Shown here piece by piece: positions 13,820-21,795 of a stretch of DNA of 31,760 nucleotides. Made by a program: the position numbers and the translations under genes. The stretch spans positions 1 through 31,760 of the IMG/VR virus record IMGVR_UViG_3300042914_002973; one strand, written 5' to 3'. The stretch's first letter is position 1; every line of letters begins with the position of its first letter. The stretch is from a virus. The notes below the pieces were generated by a model. The model had not been told where the DNA came from. It worked only from the letters and a program-made list of their open reading frames with translations, and searched no databases.

Positions 13820-14175
13820 TTCAACAGTATGACATCGACCGGGCCAAGCTATTGGCGGAAGCCAAGGCGCTTGTCGCCAAGGCAATCAAGACAGGCCTCA
13901 TGTCTTATCCATTAGGAACCAAGTTCGATATTACAGGATCACCCATTGCCATCATCGACCCGGATGATTCCATTACATCATGCAAACATACTCCTGAGTT
14001 ATGTCTAAAGGCTTATCAATTACGGGATCTTGGCATGGCGCTCGAGGATGTGGCCAGGCAATGCCAAGTGCCCAAGGGCTCGGTGGTGTACATCATATCG
14101 AAGGGCCACGAGCTGCACCTGCAGGCCCAAAGGCAGGCACATCACCCATCCACCATCGGTCAAGAAGTCTCCTAA
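13816..14175 (+). CDS. Hypothetical protein with C-terminal HTH-like region
   Basis: A 119-residue protein from ATG 13816, coupled to the previous gene. The N-terminal 35 residues are an Ala/Lys-rich helix (DRAKLLAEAKALVAKAIK), followed by a short beta region. The C-terminal part has LCLKAYQLRDLGMALEDVARQ followed by CQVPKGSVVYIISKGHELH, matching a helix-turn-helix spacing (GMALEDVARQCQVPKGSV). It could regulate or help initiate replication, and the inverted repeats just upstream are a natural target to consider. Its base composition is lower in GC at the start than at the end. Not assigned to a family. Confidence 0.55.
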   Translation: MIQQYDIDRAKLLAEAKALVAKAIKTGLMSYPLGTKFDITGSPIAIIDPDDSITSCKHTPELCLKAYQLRDLGMALEDVARQCQVPKGSVVYIISKGHELHLQAQRQAHHPSTIGQEVS

Positions 14176-14245
14176 CCCCCTCCCAGAAACAGGTGAACGC
14201 GAAACCCCTATGATCTCGAGCGATCAACCGTAGATTCCATTCCCG
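14176..14245 (+). other. Gap upstream of packaging genes
   Basis: Seventy bases without a convincing gene, between the replication block and the packaging block. No strong terminator or clear promoter was seen; GATCTCGAGCGATC (14212-14225) is partly palindromic. In lambda the cos site lies just upstream of the small terminase gene, so this gap is a candidate by analogy only. Confidence 0.3.
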
Positions 14246-14473
14246 ATGCACCCAAACTCCCTCCAATTCCTCATCGACCAATACGGCCTAGCCAACACGG
14301 CCTGGTTCATCCGCCTGATGAAACGCGGCACCTCGCCAGAGCAACTGGCCGGCTATTGCGTGCCGGATCCGCGCGACAGCCGGCGCGATGGCGTTTTCCG
14401 GGCGCTCCAATACGCCGCGTCAGTGCCCGACTCGGCGCTGCCGGAAAACATCCGCACCGCCCTTCGCCCATGA
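14246..14473 (+). CDS. Hypothetical protein preceding small terminase
   Basis: A 75-residue protein from ATG 14246. It has two helices (SLQFLIDQYGLANTAWFIRLM and DGVFRALQYAASV) joined by a loop with GTSPEQLAGYCVPDP. No family is recognised. The stop overlaps the start of the small terminase gene (ATGA at 14470), so the two are translated together, which suggests a packaging-related or late regulatory role. GC content is as high as in the terminase genes. Confidence 0.6.
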   Translation: MHPNSLQFLIDQYGLANTAWFIRLMKRGTSPEQLAGYCVPDPRDSRRDGVFRALQYAASVPDSALPENIRTALRP

Positions 14474-15099
14474 CGCAGCGTGCCTATGCGGAACACGCCG
14501 GCCTCAGCCACGGCTACGTGAACTACCTGATGAAAAAGGGCATGCCGATGGACAGCCCGGAGGCGGCGGACGCCTGGCGTGCTCAGAACATCCGGGCCAA
14601 GAACATCCGGCGCCCCACCGACACCATCTCGGAGGAAGGCACCGCCGTGGAGCAGGAAGGCCCCTACAGGCCCGCGGAGGCCTCGACCCCAATCGACACC
14701 GCCACCGCGGCCACGGACTCGCCAGAGGGCGCCTACGAGCGCCAGCGCCAGATTGAGCGGGCAGCTTACGATCTGGCGGTGGAGGCCTTGCGTCAGCGTC
14801 GGGCGGATGCCGGGCGCCTGGTGGCGATCCATGCAGCCGCGGCCAAGAACCTGACCAGCGCCCGGGACGAGGTGACTGTGCAGGCCGAGAAGGAGCGCCG
14901 GCTTGTCTCCGGCGACTGGGTGAAGCGGGTGATGCAGGAGCATGACGGGGCCGTTGCTTCCCTGCTGAAGGCCATGCCGAAGCAGCTTTCCGGGCGCATT
15001 GCACCGCATGACCCAGAGCACGCCGAGCGGGAGCTCAACCGATGGGTGCAGGAGGTGGCGCTCAAGACCCTACACCAGACCGACCCATGGAAATCCTGA
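14470..15099 (+). CDS. Terminase small subunit, Nu1-like
   Basis: A 209-residue protein. ATG 14470 overlaps the previous stop and puts the helix-turn-helix TQRAYAEHAGLSHGYVNYLMKKG at the extreme N-terminus, as in lambda Nu1. PEAADAWRAQNIRAKN follows, then a Pro/Thr-rich linker and a long helical C-terminal half (YERQRQIERAAYDLAVEAL onward) that would oligomerise and hold the large subunit. The gene overlaps the large terminase by 13 bases. It recognises the packaging site, so DNA near 14176-14245 is a candidate target. Confidence 0.8.
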   Translation: MTQRAYAEHAGLSHGYVNYLMKKGMPMDSPEAADAWRAQNIRAKNIRRPTDTISEEGTAVEQEGPYRPAEASTPIDTATAATDSPEGAYERQRQIERAAYDLAVEALRQRRADAGRLVAIHAAAAKNLTSARDEVTVQAEKERRLVSGDWVKRVMQEHDGAVASLLKAMPKQLSGRIAPHDPEHAERELNRWVQEVALKTLHQTDPWKS

Positions 15100-16943
15100 C
15101 CGACCTGCAGCGCAGCCTGCTGGACTACCGCCGCAACCTCTACCGGCCGACCCCGCAGCAGACGGTCGTCGAATGGTCCGAGGCTAACCTCCGGCTGACC
15201 CAGCGGCAGACCGAGCACCCGGGGCCATTCTCAACCTCGGTGCGGCCCTACACCCGGGAGCCCATGGAGGCCTGGAAGGATCCATCGGTCTCCGAGGTGA
15301 CCCTGTGCTGGGGATCACAGACCAGTAAAACCACCACCCTGATGGCCGGCTTGGCCTGGCTGATCGCCAACGAGCCAAGCCCTGCCTTGTGGCTGATGCC
15401 ATCTGAGAACCTTGCCCGGTCGTTCTCGAAGAGCCGCTGGATGCCAATGCTGGAGGACAGCCCGGCCATGCTCGAATGTTTCCCGGCTGAGTCTGATAAA
15501 ATCACCAACCTGGAGCAGAACTTCACCCGCTCGACGCTCACCTTCGTAGGCTCCAACAGCCCGGCCAATCTGGCATCCCGCCCCGTCCGGGTGCTGATCG
15601 CCGACGAGGTCGACAAGTTCGCCGAGGCAACGGCCAAGGAGGCAGACGCCCTGGATCTGGCCGAGCAGCGTCTCAAGTCGTTCTCCAGCTCGAAGGCCTT
15701 CATGACATCGACACCCACCGTCGTCGAGGGCCGGATCTGGCAGCGCTTCCTTCGCGGCGATCAGCGCCGGTTCTACATCCCCTGCCCCCATTGCCGGGAG
15801 CCGATCAAGCTGCTGTGGCCGCAGGTGACCTGGGAAGACGCTCGCACCGAGGACGGCAAGCCCGACCTGGCCAAGATCCGGGCCTCGGCTCACTACGTCT
15901 GCCAGCTTTGCCAGGGGAGAATCACCGACGCGCACAAGGTGGCCGCCCTGCGCCACGGGCAATGGATCCCGGAGAACACCGGGGCGCTGCCTGGCGTCCG
16001 GTCCTACCACCTGTCCAGTCTCTATAGCCCCGACCGCAAGTGCACCTGGGGGCATCTGGCGGTCTCCTTCCTCGAGGCGAAATCCTCGATGGCCGGCCTG
16101 CAGGGCTTCATCAACGGAACCTTGGCGGAGCCCTGGGAGCAGCAGGACGTCCAGCAGGACCGAACCGAGACCGCCCAGATCGTCCGGGTGGACGGCGGGC
16201 GCCGTTACCTGACCGCGGACGTGCAGGCGGTGGCGCCGTTCCTCTGGTGGGTTTGCCGGGAATGGAAAGATGGGCACAGCACCCTGGTGGCCGCCGGACA
16301 TGCCGACGACTTCGCCGCCCTTCGGCGGGTGCAGGTGAAGCTCGAGGTGCACGACATGGACGTCGGGATCGACTCCGGGTTCAACACCCAGACGGTCTAC
16401 GATGCCTGCGCTGGCTATTCGACGATCACCTCCAACCCGGTGACCTTCCCGTGCGGGCTGCGCTACCCGCCGGAGGGCGGGCTCCGGAAGCCCATGGTCA
16501 TCGGCTGGATGCCGCTCAAGGGCCGGGAGGTGGGCGCCCGGTTCACGACAAAGTCCGGGGCGGTGCACCCGTTCGGCATCTCGACCTCCTCCTCGATGCG
16601 GACCGATGTGGTGCAGCCGCTCCTTGTCTTCGACACCGAGCACCTTCGGGAGATGCTGTCTCGCCTGCGAAAAGGCGACATCGACCGGGAATGGGGAATC
16701 TCGGACGCCCCGGGCGAATGGCAGGTCGACGGCGCCTACCTAGCCGAGCCCGACCTTTACTGGCGCCATCTGGATTCGCACGTTCTCCGCCCGCAGGCCA
16801 ACCGAGCCGGCAGGATCAAACACGTTTGGGTGAAGCGGAATCAGAAATGGCCGGACCACCTTCATGATTGCGAGATCATGCAACTTGCCATGGTGATGCT
16901 CTGGAACGACCTAATCCCGCAGGAATCTGTGCTAACGACTTGA
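15087..16943 (+). CDS. Terminase large subunit, lambda gpA family
   Basis: A 618-residue protein from ATG 15087; an upstream start at 15042 would run further into the small subunit. The ATPase half has a Walker A-like CWGSQTSKTTT (about residues 74-84) and a Walker B VLIADEVDKF (about 168-178). CPHC and CQLC (about residues 232 and 271) form a zinc ribbon typical of the gpA family. The C-terminal nuclease half has YLTADVQAV and VGIDSGFNT acidic strands. The length is close to that of gpA (641). It cuts concatemers and pumps DNA into the prohead. Confidence 0.92.
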   Translation: MEILTDLQRSLLDYRRNLYRPTPQQTVVEWSEANLRLTQRQTEHPGPFSTSVRPYTREPMEAWKDPSVSEVTLCWGSQTSKTTTLMAGLAWLIANEPSPALWLMPSENLARSFSKSRWMPMLEDSPAMLECFPAESDKITNLEQNFTRSTLTFVGSNSPANLASRPVRVLIADEVDKFAEATAKEADALDLAEQRLKSFSSSKAFMTSTPTVVEGRIWQRFLRGDQRRFYIPCPHCREPIKLLWPQVTWEDARTEDGKPDLAKIRASAHYVCQLCQGRITDAHKVAALRHGQWIPENTGALPGVRSYHLSSLYSPDRKCTWGHLAVSFLEAKSSMAGLQGFINGTLAEPWEQQDVQQDRTETAQIVRVDGGRRYLTADVQAVAPFLWWVCREWKDGHSTLVAAGHADDFAALRRVQVKLEVHDMDVGIDSGFNTQTVYDACAGYSTITSNPVTFPCGLRYPPEGGLRKPMVIGWMPLKGREVGARFTTKSGAVHPFGISTSSSMRTDVVQPLLVFDTEHLREMLSRLRKGDIDREWGISDAPGEWQVDGAYLAEPDLYWRHLDSHVLRPQANRAGRIKHVWVKRNQKWPDHLHDCEIMQLAMVMLWNDLIPQESVLTT

Positions 16944-16962
16944 AGTCTACCGTCTGGCGCGC

Positions 16963-17382
16963 ATGGTCCGCGCCGTGTTCACGTTCACCGTGGCCATCAA
17001 GCGGGCCTATCTTCGCAGCGTTTACGCTGCGCTGACCGGCACGACGCTGCTTGCCGCCCTGACCTCGAAGGTCATTGCCGCGGCCTCGGTGATCGAGTCC
17101 GGCCAAGTCGTGCGGTCGACGTCTTCCTCGGATGTTTCTGTCGAGTTCGCCGAGCCCGGCAAAGGCGCCCCCACCCCGTCGGAGATGGTCGAGATGTGGG
17201 AAAGCCTCCTCAATGACTACGACCTGGCTGTCTACTATCTCGGCCAGGACGGCATCAGCAGCCCGACCGATACCCAGATTTACAACAAGATGCTGTCGGT
17301 GGTCCTGATCGCTGCCACCAGTTTCGGCGGCGACTTCTCGAACTTCCGTCGAGAGGGCACCATCAGAACGGGGATGACCTGA
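16963..17382 (+). CDS. Head-tail joining protein, gpW position
   Basis: A 139-residue protein between the large terminase and portal, the position of lambda gpW. It has a helix-rich N-terminal third (IKRAYLRSVYAALTGTTLL), a beta pair VVRSTSSSDVSVEFAEPG, and then TPSEMVEMWESLLNDYD, loosely like the two-helix, beta-hairpin layout of gpW with an added C-terminal region. The N-terminal segment is hydrophobic but not a convincing membrane span. The TGATG overlap with the portal supports co-expression. gpW identity is by position and faint pattern only. Confidence 0.6.
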   Translation: MVRAVFTFTVAIKRAYLRSVYAALTGTTLLAALTSKVIAAASVIESGQVVRSTSSSDVSVEFAEPGKGAPTPSEMVEMWESLLNDYDLAVYYLGQDGISSPTDTQIYNKMLSVVLIAATSFGGDFSNFRREGTIRTGMT

Positions 17383-18920
17383 TGGGATTCCTCGACACCA
17401 TCCTGAACAAGTTCCGGTCGGCACCCGTCGACCGTTATGAAGGCGCGTCCAATTCAATTCGCCGTTCCTTCCTCGACACCAGCTACACCTCGGTGCGGTT
17501 CGATGTCACGAGCAGCACCCGGCAGCAGATCGTCCGAAAGTCCCGGTTCTTCGAGCAGAACAACGCGGTGATGAACCGCCTGGGCGATCTGTTTGAGAAT
17601 TACACGGTCGGCAGCAACTTCTCGGTGCAACCGGCCAGCTCCAATCCCGACTGGAATCTCCGGGCCAAGAAATGGTGGGATCTCTGGTGCCGGTTCCCGG
17701 ACATCGGCTCCCGCCAATCGTTCGGCACGCTGATGTCGCTGGCTGCCCGCGGGTGGTTCTACGATGGCGAATCGTTCATCCTCCTGACCCGCGGCGAATC
17801 TGGGCGCCCTCGTCTGCAGCTCATCGAGCCGCAACAGGTAGCCACGCCAACCGGCCAAGAAAACCAGCCTGACGTCTTCGATGGCGTTCGGTTCGATCCG
17901 CGCACCGGCCGGGCCCTGTCCTACTTCATCGGCCAGGAGCAGCAGCAGGGGCAGCTGTCCGACATCCGGTCAATCTCGTCGGATTCGATCATCCACATCT
18001 TCGAGGCCCAGCGTGCCGGCCAGCTCCGCGGCCTTCCTTTCGTGGCTTGCGTCATCAACGACCTGCACGATCTCGACGATCTGCAACGGCTGGAGATGGA
18101 GTCTTGCAAACTGGCCAGCTCGGTGGCCCAGATTATCAAGACCAGCTCCGGCGAGGTGCAGGCCACGAGCCTCCGGTCCGGTGTCGCCGGAAGCCAAGGC
18201 ACGGCCCAGACATACTACGAGAATATCTTTGGTTCGACGGTCAAGGTGCTCAAGACCGGCGACGAGTTTGAGCAGTTCCAGGCAGACCGCCCGAACGTCA
18301 ATATGCGCGAATACTGGCGCAGCCTGACCGAAAAGGTCTGTGCCGGTGTCGGCATTCCGTACGTCTTGGTCTTCCCGGAGGGAATGCAGGGAACCGTCTA
18401 CCGTGGCGCCCTGGATATGTCGTCGGTCTGGTTCCGCAGCCGCCACCAGGTGATGGCCTCGGCTGCTCGCCGGATCTGGGAATATGTGATTGAATACGCC
18501 ATCCGGGTGGACCCGACGCTGCAGGACAGCCCGGACGACTGGTACGAGGTGGCTATCCAGGCTCCGCGGTCGCCCAATGTCGACGTCGGCCGTAATTCGG
18601 CGGCCCAGCTGGCCGAGCTCGAGGCCGGGATTACGACCTACGACGAGATCTACGGCGCCCGCGGCATCGACTGGCGGTCGGCTTTGGAATCCAAGGCCCA
18701 GCAGGCGAAGCACATCCGAGACCTGGCGGTCAAATACGGCATCGACATCTCCGAGATCTCGACGGCCCAGAAGCTGCCAATCGCCCCGGAGCCTGCATTG
18801 CCGGCGGTCGAGGATACACCTTCGGGAGAATCATTGCCTGATCCGATCCCTGTTGAAACTCCCGGCCAAGTTATTGCCAAGGCGCCGACCAGGCGCAAAC
18901 TGAAGGCGAAGAAGAAATGA
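17382..18920 (+). CDS. Portal protein, lambda gpB family
   Basis: A 512-residue protein, about the size of lambda gpB (533). It begins MGFLDTILNKFRSAPVDRYEGA and has the pattern of the lambda portal family: an RFFEQNNAVMNRLGDLFENY helix region, ARGWFYDGESFILLTR, the LIEPQQV and DGVRFDPRTGRALSYFI strands, and the PDQ-like IPYVLVFPEGM and WFRSRHQVM region towards the C-terminus. It ends in a basic tail RRKLKAKKK. It would form the dodecameric ring at the head vertex through which terminase pumps DNA. The protease-capsid gene overlaps its stop by ATGA. Confidence 0.92.
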   Translation: MGFLDTILNKFRSAPVDRYEGASNSIRRSFLDTSYTSVRFDVTSSTRQQIVRKSRFFEQNNAVMNRLGDLFENYTVGSNFSVQPASSNPDWNLRAKKWWDLWCRFPDIGSRQSFGTLMSLAARGWFYDGESFILLTRGESGRPRLQLIEPQQVATPTGQENQPDVFDGVRFDPRTGRALSYFIGQEQQQGQLSDIRSISSDSIIHIFEAQRAGQLRGLPFVACVINDLHDLDDLQRLEMESCKLASSVAQIIKTSSGEVQATSLRSGVAGSQGTAQTYYENIFGSTVKVLKTGDEFEQFQADRPNVNMREYWRSLTEKVCAGVGIPYVLVFPEGMQGTVYRGALDMSSVWFRSRHQVMASAARRIWEYVIEYAIRVDPTLQDSPDDWYEVAIQAPRSPNVDVGRNSAAQLAELEAGITTYDEIYGARGIDWRSALESKAQQAKHIRDLAVKYGIDISEISTAQKLPIAPEPALPAVEDTPSGESLPDPIPVETPGQVIAKAPTRRKLKAKKK

Positions 18921-21055
18921 CGACCAAGGTCAACAACTGGCTTTCGTACAGCCCGCGGGCCTCGGCTTCCGAGCCGGCCATGCTCCAGATTTTCGATCAG
19001 ATCGGCGAGGACTGGTTCGGTGGCAGCGGCATTTCGGCAAAGGCTTTTGCCGAAGCGCTTCAATCGGTCGGCCAGGGCCCGCTGGTGGTTGAGATCAACA
19101 GCCCGGGCGGCAACGTCTGGGACGGTCTGGCGATTTACAATATGCTCCGCGGCCGCCAGGCCCCGGTGACCACCCGGGTGGTCGGCATCGCCGCTTCCAT
19201 TGCCTCGATCATCGCCCTTGCCGGCGATGACGTGGAGATCGCCGAGGCGGCCCTGTTCATGATCCACGATCCATCCGGCATGGTCGCTGGAACCTCCGAA
19301 GACATGCGGAAGATGGCCGACGCGCTCGACCAGCACGCGGAGGTGCTGGCTGGGATCTACGCCAAACGCACCGGCAGGACGACCGATTCGATCCGCGCGG
19401 CCATGAAGGCCGAGACTTGGTTCACGGCCGGCGAGGCGATCACCTTCGGCCTGGCCGACCGTTCCACCGAGCAGCTCGCCATGGCGGCCTGCTGGCATCC
19501 TCGGGCCGTCACTAAGACTGCACCTCCGGCGGTCCGCGCGGCCTTGGACAAGGGCATCAAGCAGGTCGAGGACGGCTACGGCGGCGACGGACTTGAGGAT
19601 GTGACCCTCCGGGAGGCCTACGCCCTCAAGGCCGGCGAAGCGCCATCCGAAGGCAAGATCCGCAAGGCCAATGCCTGGTGGGCCCGCAATGAGCGTTTCC
19701 TCGAGGCCGAGCCCAACACCCCGGCCGACGTTGCCGCCAACCTTTGGGGCGGTGCGGCAGGCCGTGACTGGTTCCGGGCCCTTTACGCCCAGCTCGAGCA
19801 GGAAGAGCTCGAGGAGGCCGATGAAGCCATCGACGACAAGATTTCGACCGACAGCACTCCCGCTGACGGCGATGGCGCGACAACCGCGCCGACATCACAG
19901 ACACCACACACAGATATGAGTGATACCAACACCGTGGTGGCGGCCGCACCTACCGCGCCGACCGCCGCCCTCGACATCGAGGCCATCGTTGCCAAGGCTG
20001 TTGCCGCGGCGATCTCGGCCAAGACCCCCACCGCCGCCCCGGCTCCTGAGCCCGTCGCCCCGGTCCGCATCGAGAACCTCGGCAACCCGCTGCTGGAGGC
20101 TCACAAGAAGATGCAGGCCGGTGCCAAGCGCCGCGACTTCCTGATCCAGAACCACTCCGAGCTGCTCCGGCAGTCGGCCATCCATGCCCCGCAGAACGCC
20201 AACACGTTCGCGTCCGGCCTGGTTGTCGACTACCTCGCTGACGCCGTGATCACCGTGGCGGCCACCCGCCTAGCCTTGGTCAGCGCCTTCAGCCGCAACG
20301 TCGGCCTGGACAACCTCCGCCCCCGCGCGACGGTCCAGGTGAAGAAGTTCACCACCGGCACAGCTGCTCAGACCAACCCGTCGAGCTGGGAGACCAACAA
20401 CGACAGCACGCTGGCCGCCACCTCTGTGACGGTGAACCAGATCTCGAAAAACTTCACGGTGACCCAGCAGGAGCTCAACCAGGGCTTCGCTCTGGCTGAC
20501 CTGGCTGCCGGTTCGGCTGACCTGTTCGCCTATGGCATCAGCGACGTGCTGACCGCGCTGATGGTCTCCGGCAACTACGGCGCCGCCACCGCCATCGGCA
20601 CGGCCGCGAACTTCGACACCTCGGACCTCCCGGCGATCCTGGCCCTGGCCAAGAACTACCGGAGCAAGAACCTGATCTTGGACGGTGGCCACCTGGCTCG
20701 CCTGCAGTTCTCGGCTGCCTCCAACACCTTCCCGGACGGCCGCTACGAGGCCCTCAACAACGGCCGGTTCGGCTTCGATGTGATCGCCGAGAACAACCGC
20801 TGGACCTCTGCCGAGACCAACGCGGTCGGCTTCGTTTGCGGTCCCGACGCCATCGCCATCGCTTCCGGTCTGCCGGTCGGCATGATCCCGGGCGAGTTCA
20901 TCGAGCAGCGCACGGTCACCACCAACAACGGCCTGAGCTGCCTGTTGTCGGTCTGGTACAGCCGCGCCTCCCGGGCTCACATGGCGTCGTACGACATCAT
21001 GTTCGGCGCCGCTGCTGCGGACACCACCCAGGCCGAGGTTCTGGTCACCGCCTAA
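18917..21055 (+). CDS. Fused ClpP-type prohead protease and major capsid protein
   Basis: One uninterrupted 712-residue frame. Residues 1-210 are a ClpP/S49-like protease as in lambda gpC: VVEINSPGGNVWDG, then GIAASIAS with nucleophile Ser94, MIHDPSG with His117. Residues 210-330 are helical and acidic and probably act as the scaffold part. From Met334 comes an Ala/Pro-rich segment and then an HK97-type major capsid protein (AFSRNVGLDNLRPRATVQVK; FTVTQQELNQGFALADLAAG; SVWYSRASRAHMASYDIMFG). Normally protease and capsid are separate genes. Either an internal start at 19916 makes free capsid, or the polyprotein is self-cleaved. It is followed after 11 bases by a 58-residue gene. Confidence 0.88.
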   Translation: MTTKVNNWLSYSPRASASEPAMLQIFDQIGEDWFGGSGISAKAFAEALQSVGQGPLVVEINSPGGNVWDGLAIYNMLRGRQAPVTTRVVGIAASIASIIALAGDDVEIAEAALFMIHDPSGMVAGTSEDMRKMADALDQHAEVLAGIYAKRTGRTTDSIRAAMKAETWFTAGEAITFGLADRSTEQLAMAACWHPRAVTKTAPPAVRAALDKGIKQVEDGYGGDGLEDVTLREAYALKAGEAPSEGKIRKANAWWARNERFLEAEPNTPADVAANLWGGAAGRDWFRALYAQLEQEELEEADEAIDDKISTDSTPADGDGATTAPTSQTPHTDMSDTNTVVAAAPTAPTAALDIEAIVAKAVAAAISAKTPTAAPAPEPVAPVRIENLGNPLLEAHKKMQAGAKRRDFLIQNHSELLRQSAIHAPQNANTFASGLVVDYLADAVITVAATRLALVSAFSRNVGLDNLRPRATVQVKKFTTGTAAQTNPSSWETNNDSTLAATSVTVNQISKNFTVTQQELNQGFALADLAAGSADLFAYGISDVLTALMVSGNYGAATAIGTAANFDTSDLPAILALAKNYRSKNLILDGGHLARLQFSAASNTFPDGRYEALNNGRFGFDVIAENNRWTSAETNAVGFVCGPDAIAIASGLPVGMIPGEFIEQRTVTTNNGLSCLLSVWYSRASRAHMASYDIMFGAAAADTTQAEVLVTA
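19898..19918 (+). other. Candidate internal start for the capsid part
   Basis: ATG 19916-19918 lies in frame inside the fusion and begins MSDTNTVVAAAP, a natural N-terminus for a capsid protein. The bases before it (CAGACACCACACACAGAT) have the same C/A-rich, SD-less character as the true intergenic leaders of this phage, such as the one before 518. Initiation here would yield a 379-residue capsid protein. Confidence 0.55.
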
Positions 21056-21066
21056 TCGGCTAAACC

Positions 21067-21243
21067 ATGAGAATCGCCACTACCATCTCGGTGGACAAGA
21101 ACGGCAAAACCAAGCTCGTTTCTGGTCCCGATGTCGACGCGACGCTCCAGCGCGACGGCTTCAACACCGCGACCGTTCCCGAAGGAGGCAAGCTCATCCT
21201 GTGGATACAGGGGGCCCTTGCACCGAAGATCCGAAAAGGATAG
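21067..21243 (+). CDS. Small protein after the capsid gene (58 aa)
   Basis: A 58-residue protein from ATG 21067, 11 bases after the capsid stop, ending TAG 21241-21243. It has a short strand-rich sequence (MRIATTISVDKNGKTKLVSG) and ends APKIRKG with a basic tail. Its size and position between capsid and a strong hairpin suggest a small structural or capsid-associated protein. No family is recognised. There is no SD (CTAAACCATG), as for other late genes. Confidence 0.6.
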   Translation: MRIATTISVDKNGKTKLVSGPDVDATLQRDGFNTATVPEGGKLILWIQGALAPKIRKG

Positions 21244-21254
21244 CAATTCAACCC

Positions 21255-21284
21255 GGGGGCATCGGCAATCCGGCCGGTGCCCCC
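21255..21284 (+). terminator. Strong GC-rich hairpin after the capsid genes
   Basis: GGGGGCATCGGC (21255-21266) pairs over all 12 positions (one G-T wobble) with GCCGGTGCCCCC (21273-21284), around loop AATCCG. No T run follows (TAACCG), so it is not a canonical intrinsic terminator. It sits in the only gap of this size among the head genes, so it may partly stop transcription or shield the capsid mRNA from 3' decay. Confidence 0.6.
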
Positions 21285-21299
21285 TAACCGAAAGACCAA

Positions 21300-21560
21300 A
21301 TGGCCGTTCAAGCAGACATCTCTACCGAGTATTCGATGGGCCGACACGGCAGTTTCATCACGTCGTCAACCTCGACCCAGACGGGAGCCTACGCCGCCAT
21401 CGAATGTGTGACACCGACCGTGTTTGTGTCGGTGACCGGCGAGAATATGAGCGGGTACAATTCCGCAACCACCTTCCCGGCCGGCTTCCAGATCCGCGGC
21501 ATCATCTCCGCGTTCCAGCTCGCGTCTGGCACCGTCCAAGTGACCCTCGGACGCTCCTGA
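21300..21560 (+). CDS. Putative head decoration-type protein (86 aa)
   Basis: An 86-residue Ser/Thr/Gly-rich protein from ATG 21300, just after the hairpin. The pattern of short strands (AAIECVTPTVFVSVTG; FPAGFQIRGIISAFQLASGTVQVTL) is like small trimeric capsid decoration or head-spike proteins, which also follow the capsid gene. There is no signal peptide or catalytic motif. The assignment to decoration is by composition and place; it could also be an anchor for the fibre protein downstream. Confidence 0.55.
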   Translation: MAVQADISTEYSMGRHGSFITSSTSTQTGAYAAIECVTPTVFVSVTGENMSGYNSATTFPAGFQIRGIISAFQLASGTVQVTLGRS

Positions 21561-21561
21561 T

Positions 21562-21792
21562 ATGCGCTCGGCTCTCGGCATCGGAATCAATCGGGAAAGG
21601 CTGTCTGGCGACAGCACGACCGACCTTCCCGTCCTGCGCCGAGACCTGCTTCAGGAGGACAACTTTTTTGTTCTGCAGGAAGACGCCAGCAAGATCGTTT
21701 TCACCTTTGGAACCGCAGACCATCTCGACCTGGAGAACAACGATTTCCTGCTCCAAGAGGACAGCTTCAAACTTCAAATCCAATCCAACTGA
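21562..21792 (+). CDS. Small protein with LLQED repeats
   Basis: A 76-residue acidic protein from ATG 21562, one base after the previous stop. It repeats a short motif: DLLQEDNFFVLQED (about residues 28-41), LDLENNDFLLQEDSF (about 54-68). The same L-L-x-E-D type repeat occurs in the tail-terminator candidate at 28820 (ETLLEDGHLLLLED). Such repeats make stacked short beta strands. The role is unknown; the place between decoration and fibre suggests virion assembly. Confidence 0.6.
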   Translation: MRSALGIGINRERLSGDSTTDLPVLRRDLLQEDNFFVLQEDASKIVFTFGTADHLDLENNDFLLQEDSFKLQIQSN

Positions 21793-21795
21793 CCC

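Noticed and set aside
15315-16643. Long open frame on the minus strand (442 codons)
   Set aside because: It lies antisense to the well-supported large terminase and is explained by GC-rich codon bias; no family motif is seen.
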